The notes under the pieces were generated by a model. That model was not told the DNA's origin. It saw only the letters and a list, made by a program, of their open reading frames with translations, and ran no database searches. Shown in pieces: positions 63,595 through 64,000 of a DNA stretch of 64,000 nt. The position numbers were made by a program, and so were the translations under genes. The stretch's first letter is position 1; each line of letters opens with the position of its first letter. The stretch lies in contig CAJNDS010002109.1 in assembly GCA_905221605.1 (NCBI GenBank), positions 1-64,000 of the forward strand. Direction: 5' to 3'. The stretch comes from Symbiodinium natans. Taxonomy: Eukaryota > Sar > Dinophyceae > Suessiales > Symbiodiniaceae.

Positions 63595-63685
63595 ACCCGA
63601 AACCCGGTAACCCGGTAACCCTAAACCCTAAACCCTGAACCCTAAACTCTAAACCCCAAACCCCAAACCCTAAACCCTAAACCCT
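63595..63685 (-). repeat. CCCTAAA-like array
   Basis: Mixed CCCTAAA, CCCGGTAA and CCCCAAA units. The window ends at 64000 in unique DNA after short TTTAGGG runs (63815-63845). Confidence 0.85.
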
Positions 63686-64000
63686 TCAACTCTCGACCCG
63701 GGGCCGCTTCAAGGTGTTGGGCGGCTCCTTGAGACGCGCATGGCCGATGCCCCGGGGGCATGCGGCGGACTTTTGCTGGTTTCTGTGCCCCAGGTGGGGG
63801 TTCAGGTTCGGAAATTTAGGGTTTAGGGTTTAGGGTTTAGGGATATAGGCAAGTAGCCATACAGGGTTTGGGGCTTAGGGTTTGGGGTTGAACCATGTGG
63901 TTTTGTACTCTGTGTCAGTTCCTAATGTGTCAGTTCCTGAACAGCAGGATGCCTCGACCGGCGTGTGCGGCCACTGCGGTTTGAGGGGTTGCGGGAGCCA

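Overview
The window looks like nuclear DNA of a dinoflagellate, probably Symbiodiniaceae-like. Five things point there: abundant CCCTAAA/TTTAGGG (plant/dinoflagellate-type) telomere-like repeats; a stretch of dinoflagellate-style mitochondrial DNA carrying cox1; a copia-type polyprotein with an integrase and reverse transcriptase of dinoflagellate flavour; genes nearly all on the + strand; and introns that appear to use GT, GC and sometimes GA donors. No database search was possible, so family names rest on motifs visible in the translations.

Layout. (1) 1-5400 and 20790-23001 hold a long degenerate gene whose 3' part is a superfamily 1 helicase. It is split by (2) a 15.4 kb segment, 5401-20787, with imperfect terminal inverted repeats and a 2-bp flanking duplication (CA). 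Counting the duplication once makes the helicase reading frame continuous. The segment carries AT-rich subterminal DNA, about six + strand genes (the last resembling a TNP2/Plavaka-type transposase), telomere-like arrays including a 0.93 kb palindrome, and dozens of copies of a short palindrome AGCCTTNNNAGGCT. I read it as a giant cargo-bearing DNA transposon. (3) 23.5-27.1 kb holds small multi-exon genes and minisatellites. (4) 27414-35402 is a structurally complete Ty1/copia retrotransposon with 127-bp LTRs identical by eye, a 5-bp target duplication, a primer binding site, a polypurine tract and one 2225-residue polyprotein with extra SAP-like, transmembrane and C-terminal Cys/His modules. 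(5) 36.1-37.9 kb is an unrecognised protein gene, followed by diverged duplicated units at 38.0-40.4 kb. (6) 40.55-43.83 kb is mitochondrial DNA: minus-strand cox1 with frameshifts and in-frame TGA, plus a probable LSU rRNA fragment. It is either a nuclear mitochondrial insertion or an assembly join. (7) 45.7-64 kb is a mosaic of telomere-like blocks in both orientations. Embedded in it are small GC-rich exons with matching splice phases that seem to form one secreted or membrane protein gene (45750-59236), a separate + strand ORF (54393-54877), an intronless alpha/beta hydrolase (60570-61637) and a second signal-peptide exon (63150).

Apart from the helicase rejoined across its insertion and the exon chain in the telomere-like DNA, I see no shared pathway. 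The window is mainly a record of mobile elements and repeats working into a dinoflagellate gene array.
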